A DNA stretch of 64,000 bases from Nostoc sp. NMS2 (GTDB lineage Bacteria > Cyanobacteriota > Cyanobacteriia > Cyanobacteriales > Nostocaceae), in NCBI RefSeq assembly GCF_017115105.1, contig NZ_JABXKH010000064.1:1-64000 (forward strand), read 5' to 3'. A program made the translations under genes and the position numbers. Positions within the stretch are counted from its first letter, which is position 1; the number at the start of each line of letters is the position of its first letter. This document shows positions 41,467 to 50,992 of this stretch, in pieces. The notes beneath the pieces were generated by a model that searched no databases, was not told the origin of the DNA, and saw nothing but the letters and a program-made list of their open reading frames with translations.

Positions 41467-42729
41467 CTAATGACTAAACGGTTTCCAACCTGCTAGCAAA
41501 TTCGGGTAAGTTACAGGTGTGGGGAAAATATTCTGGAAGCCAGTTTGACGTTCTTGTGGCTTTTCTTTGCCCATATTCCAGAGAGATTCATAGAAAAAGA
41601 AGGAGACTCCAGCAAAATTGCGATCGCGGATTTTTTGCACTTGTGTCTGAATCTGTTGCATCGGCACAGGCCGGTTTTTCAACCCAGCCAAAATGCCCAC
41701 ACTTACTGGAATATGGCTTTTTGCCGCTTTTACTTCTGGATATTCTAATTCGCTAATAAAAACATTCAAATCATCACGATATATCTGCAAAACTAAGTCT
41801 TCAACGATTCCCAGCCGTTCCCACTTTTGCCAGTCCGCTAAAAAGAACTCGTAGGAAAAACGTTGAGGATTGGGTGCAATGGAAACTAGGCAATCTTTTT
41901 TAGTAGCTTTGATGGTTTTGAATACCCGTTTCATAAAGTCGGTGATTTTGTTAGCTCTCCAACGCACCCATTCTGGATCTTTCGAGTTTTTGGAAGGAGC
42001 TTTACCACGGTGTTCTTTTTTGTAAAGTGCCACTGTGTAAGCATCATAACCTAATTCTGATGGTAAGCCAAAATGGTCATCAAATTGAATGCCGTCAACA
42101 TTGTAGTTTCTGACAATTTCAACGATTAAATCTTGAATAAATTGTTGTACTTCTGGACGAAAGGGATTTAGCCAAACACGATTATCATTCCCATCTTTGA
42201 CAATCCGAGTCCCGTCGCTGCGACTAGTGAGCCATTGGGGACGATTTTTAGCTAATAGAGAATCGGCTGGTGCCATGAAGCCAAATTCAAACCAGGGAAT
42301 CACTGTTAGCCCTTTTTGATGTCCCACATCGACAATTTCTTTGAGGATATCTCGCCCTTGCAATCCGGGTGTGGGATCGAGCGATCGCCCAATTACTTTT
42401 TGGGCAACTTTGCTGGGATACAATGTATATCCCCAATTCCAAACCGCCGGATATATGGTATTAAAATTGAGTTCATCAAGGCGTTGCAAAGATCCCTTGA
42501 GGCGATCGCGCTCAAATAACACATCACTATCAATATTTGTTAACCACACCCCCCTTAACTCAGATACTGGCTTTGGCGGCAGATTAATTTGAGCGTTCAA
42601 GGGGAACGATAGCATCACCGTAGCTACCACGCTCAAGGTAACGATAACGGCAAATAACCCCGACTTTCTGCTTTGGCGAATATTCCACCAAGAACGATCG
42701 ACACACCACATTACAAACCTTTTCATCAT
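41467..42729 (-). CDS. GHL10-type glycoside hydrolase, YddW-like
   Basis: The 420-residue protein has a signal/anchor (GLFAVIVTLSVVATVMLSFPLN) and the DUF187/GHL10 motif set: SELRGVWLTNIDSDVLF, FNTIYPAVWNWGYTLYPS, GLTVIPWFEFGFMAP, VWLNPFRPEVQQFIQDL, YNVDGIQFDDHFGLPS. The D-G-I-Q-F-D-D acids are the presumed catalytic site. Family members are thought to cut glycan chains in the envelope. It is just upstream of the phosphatase on the same strand, 307 bp away. Confidence 0.9.
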   Translation of the reverse strand: MMKRFVMWCVDRSWWNIRQSRKSGLFAVIVTLSVVATVMLSFPLNAQINLPPKPVSELRGVWLTNIDSDVLFERDRLKGSLQRLDELNFNTIYPAVWNWGYTLYPSKVAQKVIGRSLDPTPGLQGRDILKEIVDVGHQKGLTVIPWFEFGFMAPADSLLAKNRPQWLTSRSDGTRIVKDGNDNRVWLNPFRPEVQQFIQDLIVEIVRNYNVDGIQFDDHFGLPSELGYDAYTVALYKKEHRGKAPSKNSKDPEWVRWRANKITDFMKRVFKTIKATKKDCLVSIAPNPQRFSYEFFLADWQKWERLGIVEDLVLQIYRDDLNVFISELEYPEVKAAKSHIPVSVGILAGLKNRPVPMQQIQTQVQKIRDRNFAGVSFFFYESLWNMGKEKPQERQTGFQNIFPTPVTYPNLLAGWKPFSH

Positions 42730-42836
42730 TTGGTTACAGCCATCATCAAATTATGAACAATCAGCATGAATAGCGATCGTTTCGATTGTAAGCGCTAAAA
42801 CAATCGCTATTTAATCCCATTGCTGAGGTTGATCAT

Positions 42837-43979
42837 TTATTGGGCGCTGGCTACGAGTTGATTCCAGGCTTTGACTGCTGCTTGTAAATTCTTTGGCAGG
42901 TTATTTTCAGAAATATCGTTGTACTGAACCGTACCCTTTTGGCTGGTAAGAGTGTGGGTGATATAATCAGCAGCACCACTGGGGGCTGGGTAACTCAAAT
43001 TTTGGAATTTGCTAAATTTAGAGCGTTCTAAAAATCTCTGAAATTGTTGCACCTGTTGTAAAGAAACGCTGCGAACACTACGTCCAGAATCATTGGCATC
43101 TCCAATCCGCACACGAATCAATCGCCCATCTTTGAGTAAGACAGTCTGGTAGGTTCTGCCAGCAAAACCACCACTGGAGATTTGCCGAAATACTATATCT
43201 CGATCTAACGGTGGTGGTAACTCGCTGGCTGGAATTTGCACAGGGGCCAGTGTACCTTCGTTAGCCTTTTGATTGAGCCTGACTGCTGAACCTGTTTGAT
43301 TAGTATGATAAACCAAGGTTTGGTCAACCGCACCGACAACTACTCGCCAGCCTGATACCAAAGCTTGGGTACAGAATTCATCAGCATTAGCTAATTCTAA
43401 ACAGCTATCTTTCCAAGTTTGCCGTTGAGCCTGAATGATGGTTAGCTGAGAAATTAGCTGTTGCAAACGTCTGGAAGCAGCTTGCAAAACAGCATTTTTT
43501 ACAGACGCAGGCAATTCATCTGGCAGATTGTTAGAGAGAGTATTTGCCGAAGCTAAACGTAGCGATCGCCCGTTGCTATTGGTATGATAAACCCAGTTTT
43601 GTTTGCCATTAGACACTACAATCCGCCAACCAGGAACTAAGGCTTGGGTGCAGATTTCATCAGATTGAGGCAGTTCCAAGCAACCGTTGCGCCAAGTCTG
43701 TTGATTATAATCAATAATTTGCAGTTGGCTAGTAAAAATTCCCTGTCTGCGGGCTAAATCTCGCAGTACCGCCTTAGCCACTGGACGTGGCAAGCGGTTT
43801 GGTTTAGTATTGTCTTTAAGGACTTCATTGTTTGTTTCTAACGATAAGTTAGCAGAAGCACCCGTCGCATCTTTGATAAACGTTAAACTGCTAGTTACAG
43901 ACAAAATTCCAGTCAAAATCAAAGCAGTGAAAATTCGTGCTTGATTGGTGTTAAGGTATTTTTTCAGCATGGTTTTCAT
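42837..43979 (-). CDS. Exported protein with tandemly duplicated domain
   Basis: From ATG 43979 the product has 380 residues, with an N-terminal signal (IFTALILTGILSVTSSLTF). Two copies of about 85 residues follow each other: both contain PxxVxxAVLxxxxRR, SQLxIIxxxxQTWxxxCLEL, DExCTQALVxGWRxVVxxGxQxxVYHTNxxGxxxRL. A third, distinct C-terminal domain (DRDIVFRQISSGGFAGRTYQTVLL) resembles a protease-inhibitor-like or DUF domain but is not identified. Each repeat has two cysteines that could pair. Function unknown. Confidence 0.75.
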   Translation of the reverse strand: MKTMLKKYLNTNQARIFTALILTGILSVTSSLTFIKDATGASANLSLETNNEVLKDNTKPNRLPRPVAKAVLRDLARRQGIFTSQLQIIDYNQQTWRNGCLELPQSDEICTQALVPGWRIVVSNGKQNWVYHTNSNGRSLRLASANTLSNNLPDELPASVKNAVLQAASRRLQQLISQLTIIQAQRQTWKDSCLELANADEFCTQALVSGWRVVVGAVDQTLVYHTNQTGSAVRLNQKANEGTLAPVQIPASELPPPLDRDIVFRQISSGGFAGRTYQTVLLKDGRLIRVRIGDANDSGRSVRSVSLQQVQQFQRFLERSKFSKFQNLSYPAPSGAADYITHTLTSQKGTVQYNDISENNLPKNLQAAVKAWNQLVASAQ

Positions 43980-44208
43980 ACTAATATAGGGATCATAGTC
44001 AAGAGTTATAGAACTCGGAAATAGTATCCGACCATTTATAGGCAATAAAATATATAATTCCAGAACTTGACCAGTTGGAATTAATTTAGTATACGTGTTC
44101 TGAAACAGATATAAAGACAGACGCTGATGTACTGATTGTTTGTTCCTTATACAAATTCTGAATGAAAATTGCACTCAATCAAAACGCCCTATATCCTACG
44201 GCAATCTA

Positions 44209-44590
44209 AGAGGTTGTTTGAAAAGTAGTTGGCTGTATCTTTGCACTTATTGATCCCCCCTAACCCCCCTTAAAAAGCAGGGTGGTTTCATACGAAGAAA
44301 GAAAAATACATAAATCCTGATTTCTCGTTTTGTAGCATGGCTTTTTACCCCTCTCCAAACCTCTCCCCGAAACGGAGAGAGGCTTTGAAACCCAGTTTTA
44401 GTTTTTTCTCTCGTTGTATGAGACCACCCTGCCCTAACCCCCCTTAAAAAGGGGGGAACCGGATCAAAGTCCCCCTTTTTAAGGGGAGCCACTGCGGGAA
44501 CAGGGGTCTCCCAAAATGAAGCAAGTGGCGTGGATTTAGGGGGATCTAAAAGGATTTGATAAATCACTAAGAACTTTTCAAACATCCTCT
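44209..44590. mobile_element. TIR element, family E, 382 bp, with nested element
   Basis: The ends are AGAGGTTGTTTGAAAAGT (44209-44226) and ACTTTTCAAACATCCTCT (44573-44590), one mismatch in 18. The interior contains the G/C-rich CCCCCCTTAAAAAGGGGGG palindrome and a nested 156-bp element. The 112-residue reading frame inside (44247-44585) reads through palindromes and is not a gene. A fragment of the same family lies at 19459-19505. Confidence 0.8.
44277..44432. mobile_element. Nested TIR element with 18-bp direct repeats
   Basis: Ends GCAGGGTGGTTTCATAC and GTATGAGACCACCCTGC match in 16 of 17 positions. Directly outside on both sides lies the same 18-bp sequence (CCTAACCCCCCTTAAAAA at 44259-44276 and 44433-44450), as expected for a target-site duplication within a palindrome of the host element. 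The core includes a hairpin (CTCTCCCCGAAACGGAGAGAG). Confidence 0.8.
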
Positions 44591-44783
44591 AAGAAGAACT
44601 CAGAAGCTCAGGTTTCATTAGATAAAAAGTTTGTTGTGGATTCTCTTCCACGCTCCTGTCTGGGAAAATAGCTGATTTCGTTCCGATGCAGAGGATGATA
44701 ACGAGGAAAAGCTTATGAAGCTAGGTTTTTAGGACTAGCCCTTTCAAGGTGACTAGTAAAATAAGATTGTTTTTCTCAGCGCC

Positions 44784-44844
44784 CTCTGTGACTCTGCGGT
44801 TTAAAAGTAATTTATTTAACCGCAGAGGCACAAAGAACACAGAG
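44784..44844. repeat. CTCTGCGGTT palindrome
   Basis: CTCTGTG and CACAGAG enclose CTCTGCGGTT and AACCGCAGAG, a nested palindrome typical of dispersed repeats in this genome type; a related string sits in the family A core at 32166. Apart from this the gene-free stretches 43980-44208 and 44591-45096 show no coding frame. Confidence 0.6.
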
Positions 44845-45096
44845 AGAAGAGGTTAAAGAAGAATTTATAGATTAAAATTTTCACCCACATTGAAAGGGCT
44901 AGTTTTTAGGACTTATGTGTACAACATATCCTTGCATCACAGAAAAATGGAAGCAAGGTTTTCCATATCCCATGAAAAGTCAGGTTAAGCGAAGGTTAAA
45001 TAAAAGTAATTTTAGAAAAAATTGAACAGAACCGTAACTTAGATTTTGCTCGACTCAACCTAGCGTCTACAATATTTTGAGTAATCTCAGCTAATA

Positions 45097-45603
45097 TTAG
45101 GCGCTGATGGCTCGTTGTTCAGATTCAACTAACTGATTGTTAGGTACATCAAATCTAATGGTACTGGCTGCCCAGTCTTTGAAATCTGGTGCTAGCCAGA
45201 CTAGCTTGCGGAGAATTTCATCATTAACCCACAACACCAAGGGGAAACGAAACTGTTTCCGAAACTCATTTCGCATGATGTTGGTACTGATTATTAGTTG
45301 GTTAATTTCCTCTACAGATTCTAAACCCCGTATCATCAAAGCTTCGGGTTGAGTAGCACCAATTGCACTTGTAATAGCTGTGTACAATGTATCAGCCGCA
45401 GGTGAGAGCAAGATTTCGTGGATATCTGTTGATGAAAATTCTGTTAACAGATTCAGCACTTGCTGCTGCCTTTCAACACTGTTACAACAAGCTAATATCA
45501 GTGAGAACTCCCCACCAGAAACCATCATTGCCCTTGCCAGCCTCTTAGTGCATGCTGTGCTGCTAACTGTGCCGTTTTCTGAATTACTTAAGCTGATCAT
45601 CAA
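45097..45603 (-). CDS. Stand-alone N-terminal domain of large cyanobacterial TPR/NTPase proteins
   Basis: The 168-residue product (LARAMMVSGGEFSLILACCNSVERQQQ, then LVLWVNDEILRKLVWLAPDFKDWAASTIRF) corresponds to the N-terminal domain seen in large cyanobacterial tetratricopeptide proteins of the signal/conflict type, which normally continue for hundreds of residues. Here it ends soon after the conserved A-P-D-F-x-x-W. It could be a truncated remnant or a free-standing adaptor. About 510 bp upstream (45604-46113) contain no gene; only AT-rich text and a few HIP1 sites are visible. Confidence 0.7.
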   Translation of the reverse strand: MMISLSNSENGTVSSTACTKRLARAMMVSGGEFSLILACCNSVERQQQVLNLLTEFSSTDIHEILLSPAADTLYTAITSAIGATQPEALMIRGLESVEEINQLIISTNIMRNEFRKQFRFPLVLWVNDEILRKLVWLAPDFKDWAASTIRFDVPNNQLVESEQRAISA

Positions 45604-46113
45604 AAAATCCTGCTTTGAATTTTAAAAATACCTGAGCAATATTCAGTTATTGTACCCTATTAATTTTTATTCAAAAGTGTTATGCGGGTAATTTAGATGA
45701 GGTTTTTGTGTAAAACCAAGCATAATACTACGCATTGCCTAACGAAGGAGGATATTCTGTATTATCCCACACTTACAATTAAAGGATAATGTAAAGGTAG
45801 TATTAAAATCATGTAAATAAAAGATAATGCAAGTAAAAGGAAGCAGGTAGAAAATTAACAATTTAATTACACTGTATTTTTATAGATTTTGGCTCTACCA
45901 TTGATTAAGTAATTATTTTTTATATTGTGGTTAAAAAAATACTCAGTATTAGTTTAACAACAAATATTGGGAAGTGGGAGAAAACTAAATTCATCCTTTT
46001 GTGCCCGTTAAGTAGGGCTAGATCAAAGCAAATAATTTTGCGATCGCTATTCACCAATTCTCCAAGTAAACAAAGCGATCGCCAAGCGATGTTTATAACT
46101 GAGATTACGCGCT

Positions 46114-47016
46114 CTAAAATCCCGAATACTGTTGCAATGCCAACCTTGCTGCACCCACGATCCCAGCAAAATTGCCTAACTCTGCTGGCAAAATCTGTAA
46201 ACCATCTCGTGATAAAGGCTGCACTCGCTTCTCAATTTCTGCCTTCACTGCTGGTAAGAAAAACTCAAAGCTGCCACTTATACCGCCACCAATGACGATC
46301 GCTTGCGGTGTGAGTACATAAATCAAACTCGTCAAGCCAATTCCCAAATTCACACCATACTCTTGCCAAAAACTCAATGCTGCGGCTTCTCCTTGTTGAG
46401 CAAGAACACCCAATTCGATGGGTTCCTTGAGAGTGCGGCGGCGAATGGCAGTAGCAGAAGCATACTGTTCTAAAGAACCTTGATTGCCACTATTACAAAT
46501 TGGCCCATCAGGATTTAATGAAATTAAACCCAATTCCCCTGCGGCTCCCTGATGTCCAACAAATAGTTTGCCATCAAGGATAATCGCGCCACCAACCCCA
46601 GTTCCTAAAGTTAGGAGAATCAGATTTTGAAAGTGGCGACCGGCTCCCAGCCAAGCTTCTCCCAAAAGAGCGCAGTTAGCATCGTTAGCGATCGCAGTCG
46701 GTTTGCCAGTTTTAGCCTCTAACCAGTCTGCTAAAGGCACATCGAGCCATCCAGGTAAGTTAATGGCGATTTTGGCGATGCGTCCTGCGGCATCGGATGG
46801 CCCAGGAGTCCCAACACCAATAGCAACAGCTTTATTATCTCGATCAATTTGCGCGATCGCATCTACCAGCACCGCTAGTACGGCCTCCGGCGTTGTCGGC
46901 TGGGGAGCGGCCATAGTCAAAGATTGCAGACAAGTACCGTCAGCTGTAAACCGCCCCAGCTTAATTGCTGTTCCTCCTACATCAATGCCAATTACTTGAA
47001 TTTTGTCATTTGTCAT
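46114..47016 (-). CDS. ROK family sugar kinase (glucokinase-like)
   Basis: The 300-residue protein has the ATP-binding VIGIDVGGTAIKLGRF, NDANCALLGEAWLGAGRHF and LGTGVGGAIILDGKLFVG, and EIG-type GLISLNPDGPICNSGNQGSLEQYAS. The zinc motif C-x-C-G-x-x-G-C-x-E of most ROK kinases is reduced to a single cysteine here, so it may be metal-independent. Likely phosphorylates glucose or a related sugar. Its start codon and first codons (MTNDK) lie in a TGACAAA heptamer array; each array unit carries an ATG, but only this one is in frame. Confidence 0.87.
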   Translation of the reverse strand: MTNDKIQVIGIDVGGTAIKLGRFTADGTCLQSLTMAAPQPTTPEAVLAVLVDAIAQIDRDNKAVAIGVGTPGPSDAAGRIAKIAINLPGWLDVPLADWLEAKTGKPTAIANDANCALLGEAWLGAGRHFQNLILLTLGTGVGGAIILDGKLFVGHQGAAGELGLISLNPDGPICNSGNQGSLEQYASATAIRRRTLKEPIELGVLAQQGEAAALSFWQEYGVNLGIGLTSLIYVLTPQAIVIGGGISGSFEFFLPAVKAEIEKRVQPLSRDGLQILPAELGNFAGIVGAARLALQQYSGF

Positions 47017-47130
47017 TTGTCATTTGTCATTGGGCACTTGTACTGAGCGACTTGTGCCGAGCGAAGTCGAGGTAAGTCGAAGTATTGGGCATTGGTGAAC
47101 AGCTATTCCCTATTCTCCAGTTCATTTTTT

Positions 47131-47340
47131 TCATCCTCGATCTGTTTGCGTAGCATCTCCACCTGGAACAAGACGCGAAGCTTTCAACTCCGATTTCTGT
47201 AAATTAGCAAAAGTCGTGGTGCGGAAACTTGATTGCTCCTGCCAAGCTGTAACTGGCGTACCTCTTAAGATACCAGCAAGAGCAACGGAAAGGATAAACC
47301 CGCCAGTAGCGGCAGCAATTAACGTTAGATTATCTTTCAT
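47131..47340 (-). CDS. Small membrane protein, 69 aa
   Basis: From ATG 47340 (MKDNLTLIAAATGGFILSVALAGIL) the 69-residue product has one hydrophobic segment and a polar C-terminus. The longer frame starts within an STRR array. It is unidentified; co-directional with the ROK gene but separated by 113 bp with a composite STRR block. Confidence 0.5.
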   Translation of the reverse strand: MKDNLTLIAAATGGFILSVALAGILRGTPVTAWQEQSSFRTTTFANLQKSELKASRLVPGGDATQTDRG

Positions 47341-47467
47341 ACAAATCTCTCTATTGTTATTTGTCATTGGTCATTTGTCACTTTTACTGAGCGACTTGTG
47401 CCGAGCGAAGCCGAGGTAAGCCGAAGTATTTGTCATTTGTCCAAAACTAATGACTAATGACCAATGA

Positions 47468-48364
47468 CTACTTTTGGATTCTATTTTCTCTTCGTAATCG
47501 AGGATTGACAAATTCATTTAACCCCTCACCAAGTAGTGATAACCCTACCACCATGAATGTCATGGTTAAACCAGGAAAAAGCGTAGTCCACCAAATGCCA
47601 GTGGGTAGAGCTTCTAGGGCTTGTTTTAAATCATGTCCCCATTCTGCGACTTCTTCGGGAAGTCCTAGTCCCAAAAAGCCCAAACCGCCTAACACCAAAA
47701 TTGCATCAGCCGCGTTGAGTGTGAATAAGACGGGTACGCTTTGAATGACGTTGAAAAATAGATAACGAGAAAGCACAACCCAAGTGGAAGCACCCATTGC
47801 TTGAGCAGCTTCGATGAACACTTCAGTTTTCACGCTTACGGTGTGGTTGCGAACAACGCGGTAATATTGGGGGATGTAGGCAATGCTAATAGCGATCGCT
47901 GCATTTAATATCCCACGCCCCACCACAAAGGCCAGCGTCACAGACAGCAGTAGCCCCGGTAAAGTGTAGATGCTATCCATCATAAACAGCAACACTTTAT
48001 CCAATTTACCGCCGAGATAACCACTCAGCATCCCCAGAGGCACACCGATAATCATACTCAGCGCCGTTGCCAAAATCACCACTTGTAAAGCAGCTTGAGC
48101 GCCGAACAATGTCCGGGAAAACACATCATAACCCAGGCGACTAGTGCCAAACCAATGTTTAGCTGAGGGTGGCTCGTGAATTGGATTAGAGAGAAAATCT
48201 TTCGGGTTTTGCAGCCATCCCCAAGCCTGGAATAGGGGAGCGAAGAATGCCAGGAAGATGAAAAATAGGGTGATGGCTAACCCAATGAGCATCAGTTTTT
48301 GGGAAAGATTGGGACTTTTGCCAAACTGTAAAAATGTCGGTAGCCGCCGTTTTGTAATGGCCAT
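47468..48364 (-). CDS. Peptide/nickel-type ABC transporter permease, DppC-like
   Basis: From ATG 48364 (MAITKRRLPTFLQFGK) the 298-residue protein has six hydrophobic segments, the N-terminal HWFGTSRLGYDVFSRTLFGAQ motif that marks DppC/OppC proteins, and the binding-protein-dependent loop EAAQAMGASTWVVLSRYLF. It is one of two permease subunits of a peptide ABC importer; the others are not in the window. A start at 48403 is also possible. Frames further upstream run through STRR text. Confidence 0.9.
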   Translation of the reverse strand: MAITKRRLPTFLQFGKSPNLSQKLMLIGLAITLFFIFLAFFAPLFQAWGWLQNPKDFLSNPIHEPPSAKHWFGTSRLGYDVFSRTLFGAQAALQVVILATALSMIIGVPLGMLSGYLGGKLDKVLLFMMDSIYTLPGLLLSVTLAFVVGRGILNAAIAISIAYIPQYYRVVRNHTVSVKTEVFIEAAQAMGASTWVVLSRYLFFNVIQSVPVLFTLNAADAILVLGGLGFLGLGLPEEVAEWGHDLKQALEALPTGIWWTTLFPGLTMTFMVVGLSLLGEGLNEFVNPRLRRENRIQK

Positions 48365-48604
48365 AAAGCGATCGCCTGGATCAAAGCTTGATACGCTGAC
48401 CATTTTACATATCAGATAGGGGATTGCGTAAACATCCTTAATAAAAGTCCGGCTGCTTAACGATATATACAGAGCTAGACTGTAGGAATAGGTGAGATTA
48501 TGCCTTATTGCCTGACTAATTAAAACTAACAGTGGCGGGTATTGGGCATTGGTTATTTCTCCCTCATCCCCATGCCCTATTCCCCATGCCCCATGCCCCA
48601 TTCC

Positions 48605-49975
48605 CTAAAGATTACTTTCAATCAACTGGCGGTATTCGCTCTTTTGCTTCACACCTTTAACTTCTTTCACCAGTTCCTTGTTTTTGAACAATTGAACCGT
48701 TGGTGTTCCTGTAACATTAGCATTTTCAGCAATATCTCGGTCTTTGTCGATGTCAATTTCCACAAAGTGAATTTTGCTGTCAAATTCATCCACCACTTTA
48801 TTTAAAATTGGCTTCAGGGTATGACAAGGACCACAACCAGGAGAGACATATTTAACAAGGAGTAAGCGATCGCTTTCATGGAACAATTTCCGTAAGGCGT
48901 AACCTCCCTGATGGCGCGTCCCATCCAAGTTAAATCCAGCTTCTTCCTCGGCTTCAGTCTTTTTGGCTGGCTGATGTTCTAACTCATTGTCTGCTGTTTC
49001 TGGCTGTTGATGGAATTCTTGAATCAAGCCACTGGATGACAACCAACGTTCTGCTAACATCGCCGCCATACAGCCAGTACCCGCAGCCGTAATTGCTTGC
49101 CGAAACTCATGATCTTGCACGTCGCCGGCGGCAAAAACGCCTTCTACACTGGTTTCTACAGTACCGTGCTTAGTGACAACGTAGCCTACATCATCGAGTT
49201 CTAGTTGCCCTTTAAATAAAGAGGTATTGGGACTGTGACCAACGGCGTAGAATAAACCCTTAGCGTGCAGTTGGCTTTCTTCACCAGTTTTAGTATTGCG
49301 GACTTTTACCCCTTCCATGTGACCATTACCGAAGATATCCACGGCTTCTGTGTTCCAATGCACCTGGATTTTTGGGTTGCTCAAAACCCTATCTTGCATG
49401 GCTTTAGAAGCCCGCATTTTATCGGTGCGTACCAACATATTCACCTTAGAACCATATTTGGTGAGGTAAATAGACTCTTCCGCCGCCGAGTCGCCAGCAC
49501 CAATTACAGCCAATTCTGCGCCGTGAAAAATTGGTGTTGCACCATCGCAAATTGCACAAGCTGAGATACCTCGACTCCAAAATTCATGTTCGCTGGGTAA
49601 ACCCAAACGCTTTGCTGTCGCACCCGTAGCAATGACGATGCTGTTGGTTTTTATTTCCCTTTCTTGCGATCGCACTGTAAATGGACGCTGACTCAAGTCA
49701 ACTGATATAACATCTTCAGTATATAGTTCAGCCCCCCAGCGCTCCGCCTGCGCCTTCATCTGATCCATCAGTTCCGGCCCAGTAATCCCTTGGGGAAACC
49801 CTGGAAAGTTCTCAACTTCCGTTGTTGTCATTAATTGCCCACCAGGTAAACCCCCGGTTTGGAAACCTTCAAATACAACAGGTTTCAGGTTAGCGCGTCC
49901 GGCATAAATAGCAGCTGTATACCCTGCTGGCCCAGAACCGATAATTACCAAGTTTTCTACAGTTGGGTTAGTCAT
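48605..49975 (-). CDS. ntrC (NTRC type): NADPH-thioredoxin reductase C (reductase-thioredoxin fusion)
   Basis: The 456-residue protein joins an FAD/NADPH reductase ([20 protein letters not shown], active-site [42 protein letters not shown]) to a C-terminal thioredoxin ([15 protein letters not shown] with W-C-G-P-C replaced by G-C-G-P-C). A 45-residue acidic linker joins them. NTRC reduces 2-Cys peroxiredoxin and supports redox balance in cyanobacteria and chloroplasts. The CGPC and CAIC pairs are intact. ATG 49975 is preferred over 49993. Confidence 0.95.
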   Translation of the reverse strand: MTNPTVENLVIIGSGPAGYTAAIYAGRANLKPVVFEGFQTGGLPGGQLMTTTEVENFPGFPQGITGPELMDQMKAQAERWGAELYTEDVISVDLSQRPFTVRSQEREIKTNSIVIATGATAKRLGLPSEHEFWSRGISACAICDGATPIFHGAELAVIGAGDSAAEESIYLTKYGSKVNMLVRTDKMRASKAMQDRVLSNPKIQVHWNTEAVDIFGNGHMEGVKVRNTKTGEESQLHAKGLFYAVGHSPNTSLFKGQLELDDVGYVVTKHGTVETSVEGVFAAGDVQDHEFRQAITAAGTGCMAAMLAERWLSSSGLIQEFHQQPETADNELEHQPAKKTEAEEEAGFNLDGTRHQGGYALRKLFHESDRLLLVKYVSPGCGPCHTLKPILNKVVDEFDSKIHFVEIDIDKDRDIAENANVTGTPTVQLFKNKELVKEVKGVKQKSEYRQLIESNL

Positions 49976-50108
49976 GAAAATATGCGAACTCATAACGACT
50001 ACGTTTAATATAGCATAAGAAATTATGATCGGCTAGGGAAGATGGGAAGCGATCGTAAAATGCCTACACTATTATGCGCTCAACACTTGCCAAACATCTT
50101 CTTAACTA

Positions 50109-50882
50109 TTAAGACTGTTCTTGCAGATATTTTCTGATAATTTCAACATCTATTTCTAGCAATTCCGCTATTTCTTGAATGCTCATACCTTTGTCAGTAA
50201 GTTTTGGGACTAATTTCAATCTTGATTTTTCCAAGATGCTCTTGTACAATCGAGTATTTATAAATTCATCTAAATCAAGCATAGCTTCAATTTCCTCTAA
50301 AGCAAGATTGGGAAACTTATAAAATACAATAGCTTGGATAAATGCTAGCACTTTCTTTTGAAGATTTTCATCAAGTAAGTTTTCTCTTGCCTGAGTGATT
50401 AGCTGTTGAGCTAAGGAAGTAGCTTTTGTAGGCGATTCTGTAAATAGTTTGCCAATTCCTACCCCCAAGGAATCTTCAGTACTAGTCGAAAGTTCATTCA
50501 GATAAATGCAGCGTAGATGTTGTTCTACTAAAACCTGATAGCGGGGGTGAGGTGGGGTTTCATGAATGCGGCGATCGTAGATAACGATTGCGTACCAGTC
50601 TGAGTTTACAGGTTTATATTGACGGAAGTAAACAAAAATTTCCCCAAAAAGTCGTTCGTAAAATTCTTCATCTTTGTAGGTTTGTAATTACACAAAGTAT
50701 AAAGGTTCGTTTTCAAATCCCTTGATAGTGGCAAATCAGCCGTCTAGACGAAATGATTGTTGTTTTATTTCAGGTGCAATAAATGTGTAGATATTGGGAT
50801 TAGTATTAGGTCTATCAATAAGTTCAAAAAATATTTGTGGTAGTTCCTTGATAAGTTCATAAAAAACTACATCTGTTTTCAT
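50109..50882 (-). pseudogene. DUF2887/Rpn-type nuclease gene with two in-frame stops
   Basis: From ATG 50882 the frame reads MKTDVVFYELIKELPQIFF, then YTFIAPEIKQQSFRLDG, a TGA (50738-50736), FATIKGFENEPLYFV, a TAA (50690-50688), then LQTYKDEEFYERLFGEIFVYFRQ and on to 50109. Intact relatives have F-V-E-V-Q where the TAA now stands, a GAA to TAA change that removes a nuclease acid. The last 119 residues form a surviving open frame with a typical tail (GMSIQEIAELLEIDVEIIRKYL). No frameshift occurred. Confidence 0.8.
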
Positions 50883-50992
50883 TGATGCTACTAATGGCAA
50901 ACTAGAGAGCCGTTTTTATTTGAATACAATATATTGTAGCTTTCGTAGATTAGGGTACGTATGATAGATATAAAAGCGTTATTTAGTATATT

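Noticed and set aside
44247-44585. 112-residue reading frame inside the family E element
   Set aside because: It crosses two palindromic elements; composition follows the repeats and no start signal is seen.
45927-46295. 122-residue plus-strand frame
   Set aside because: Its second half is the complement of the ROK gene and the first half lacks any protein-like pattern or ribosome-binding site.
48404-48601. N-terminal extension of the ABC permease gene
   Set aside because: The first residues (MGHGAWGIGHGDEG) come from a tandem repeat and known permeases of this type start near 48364.
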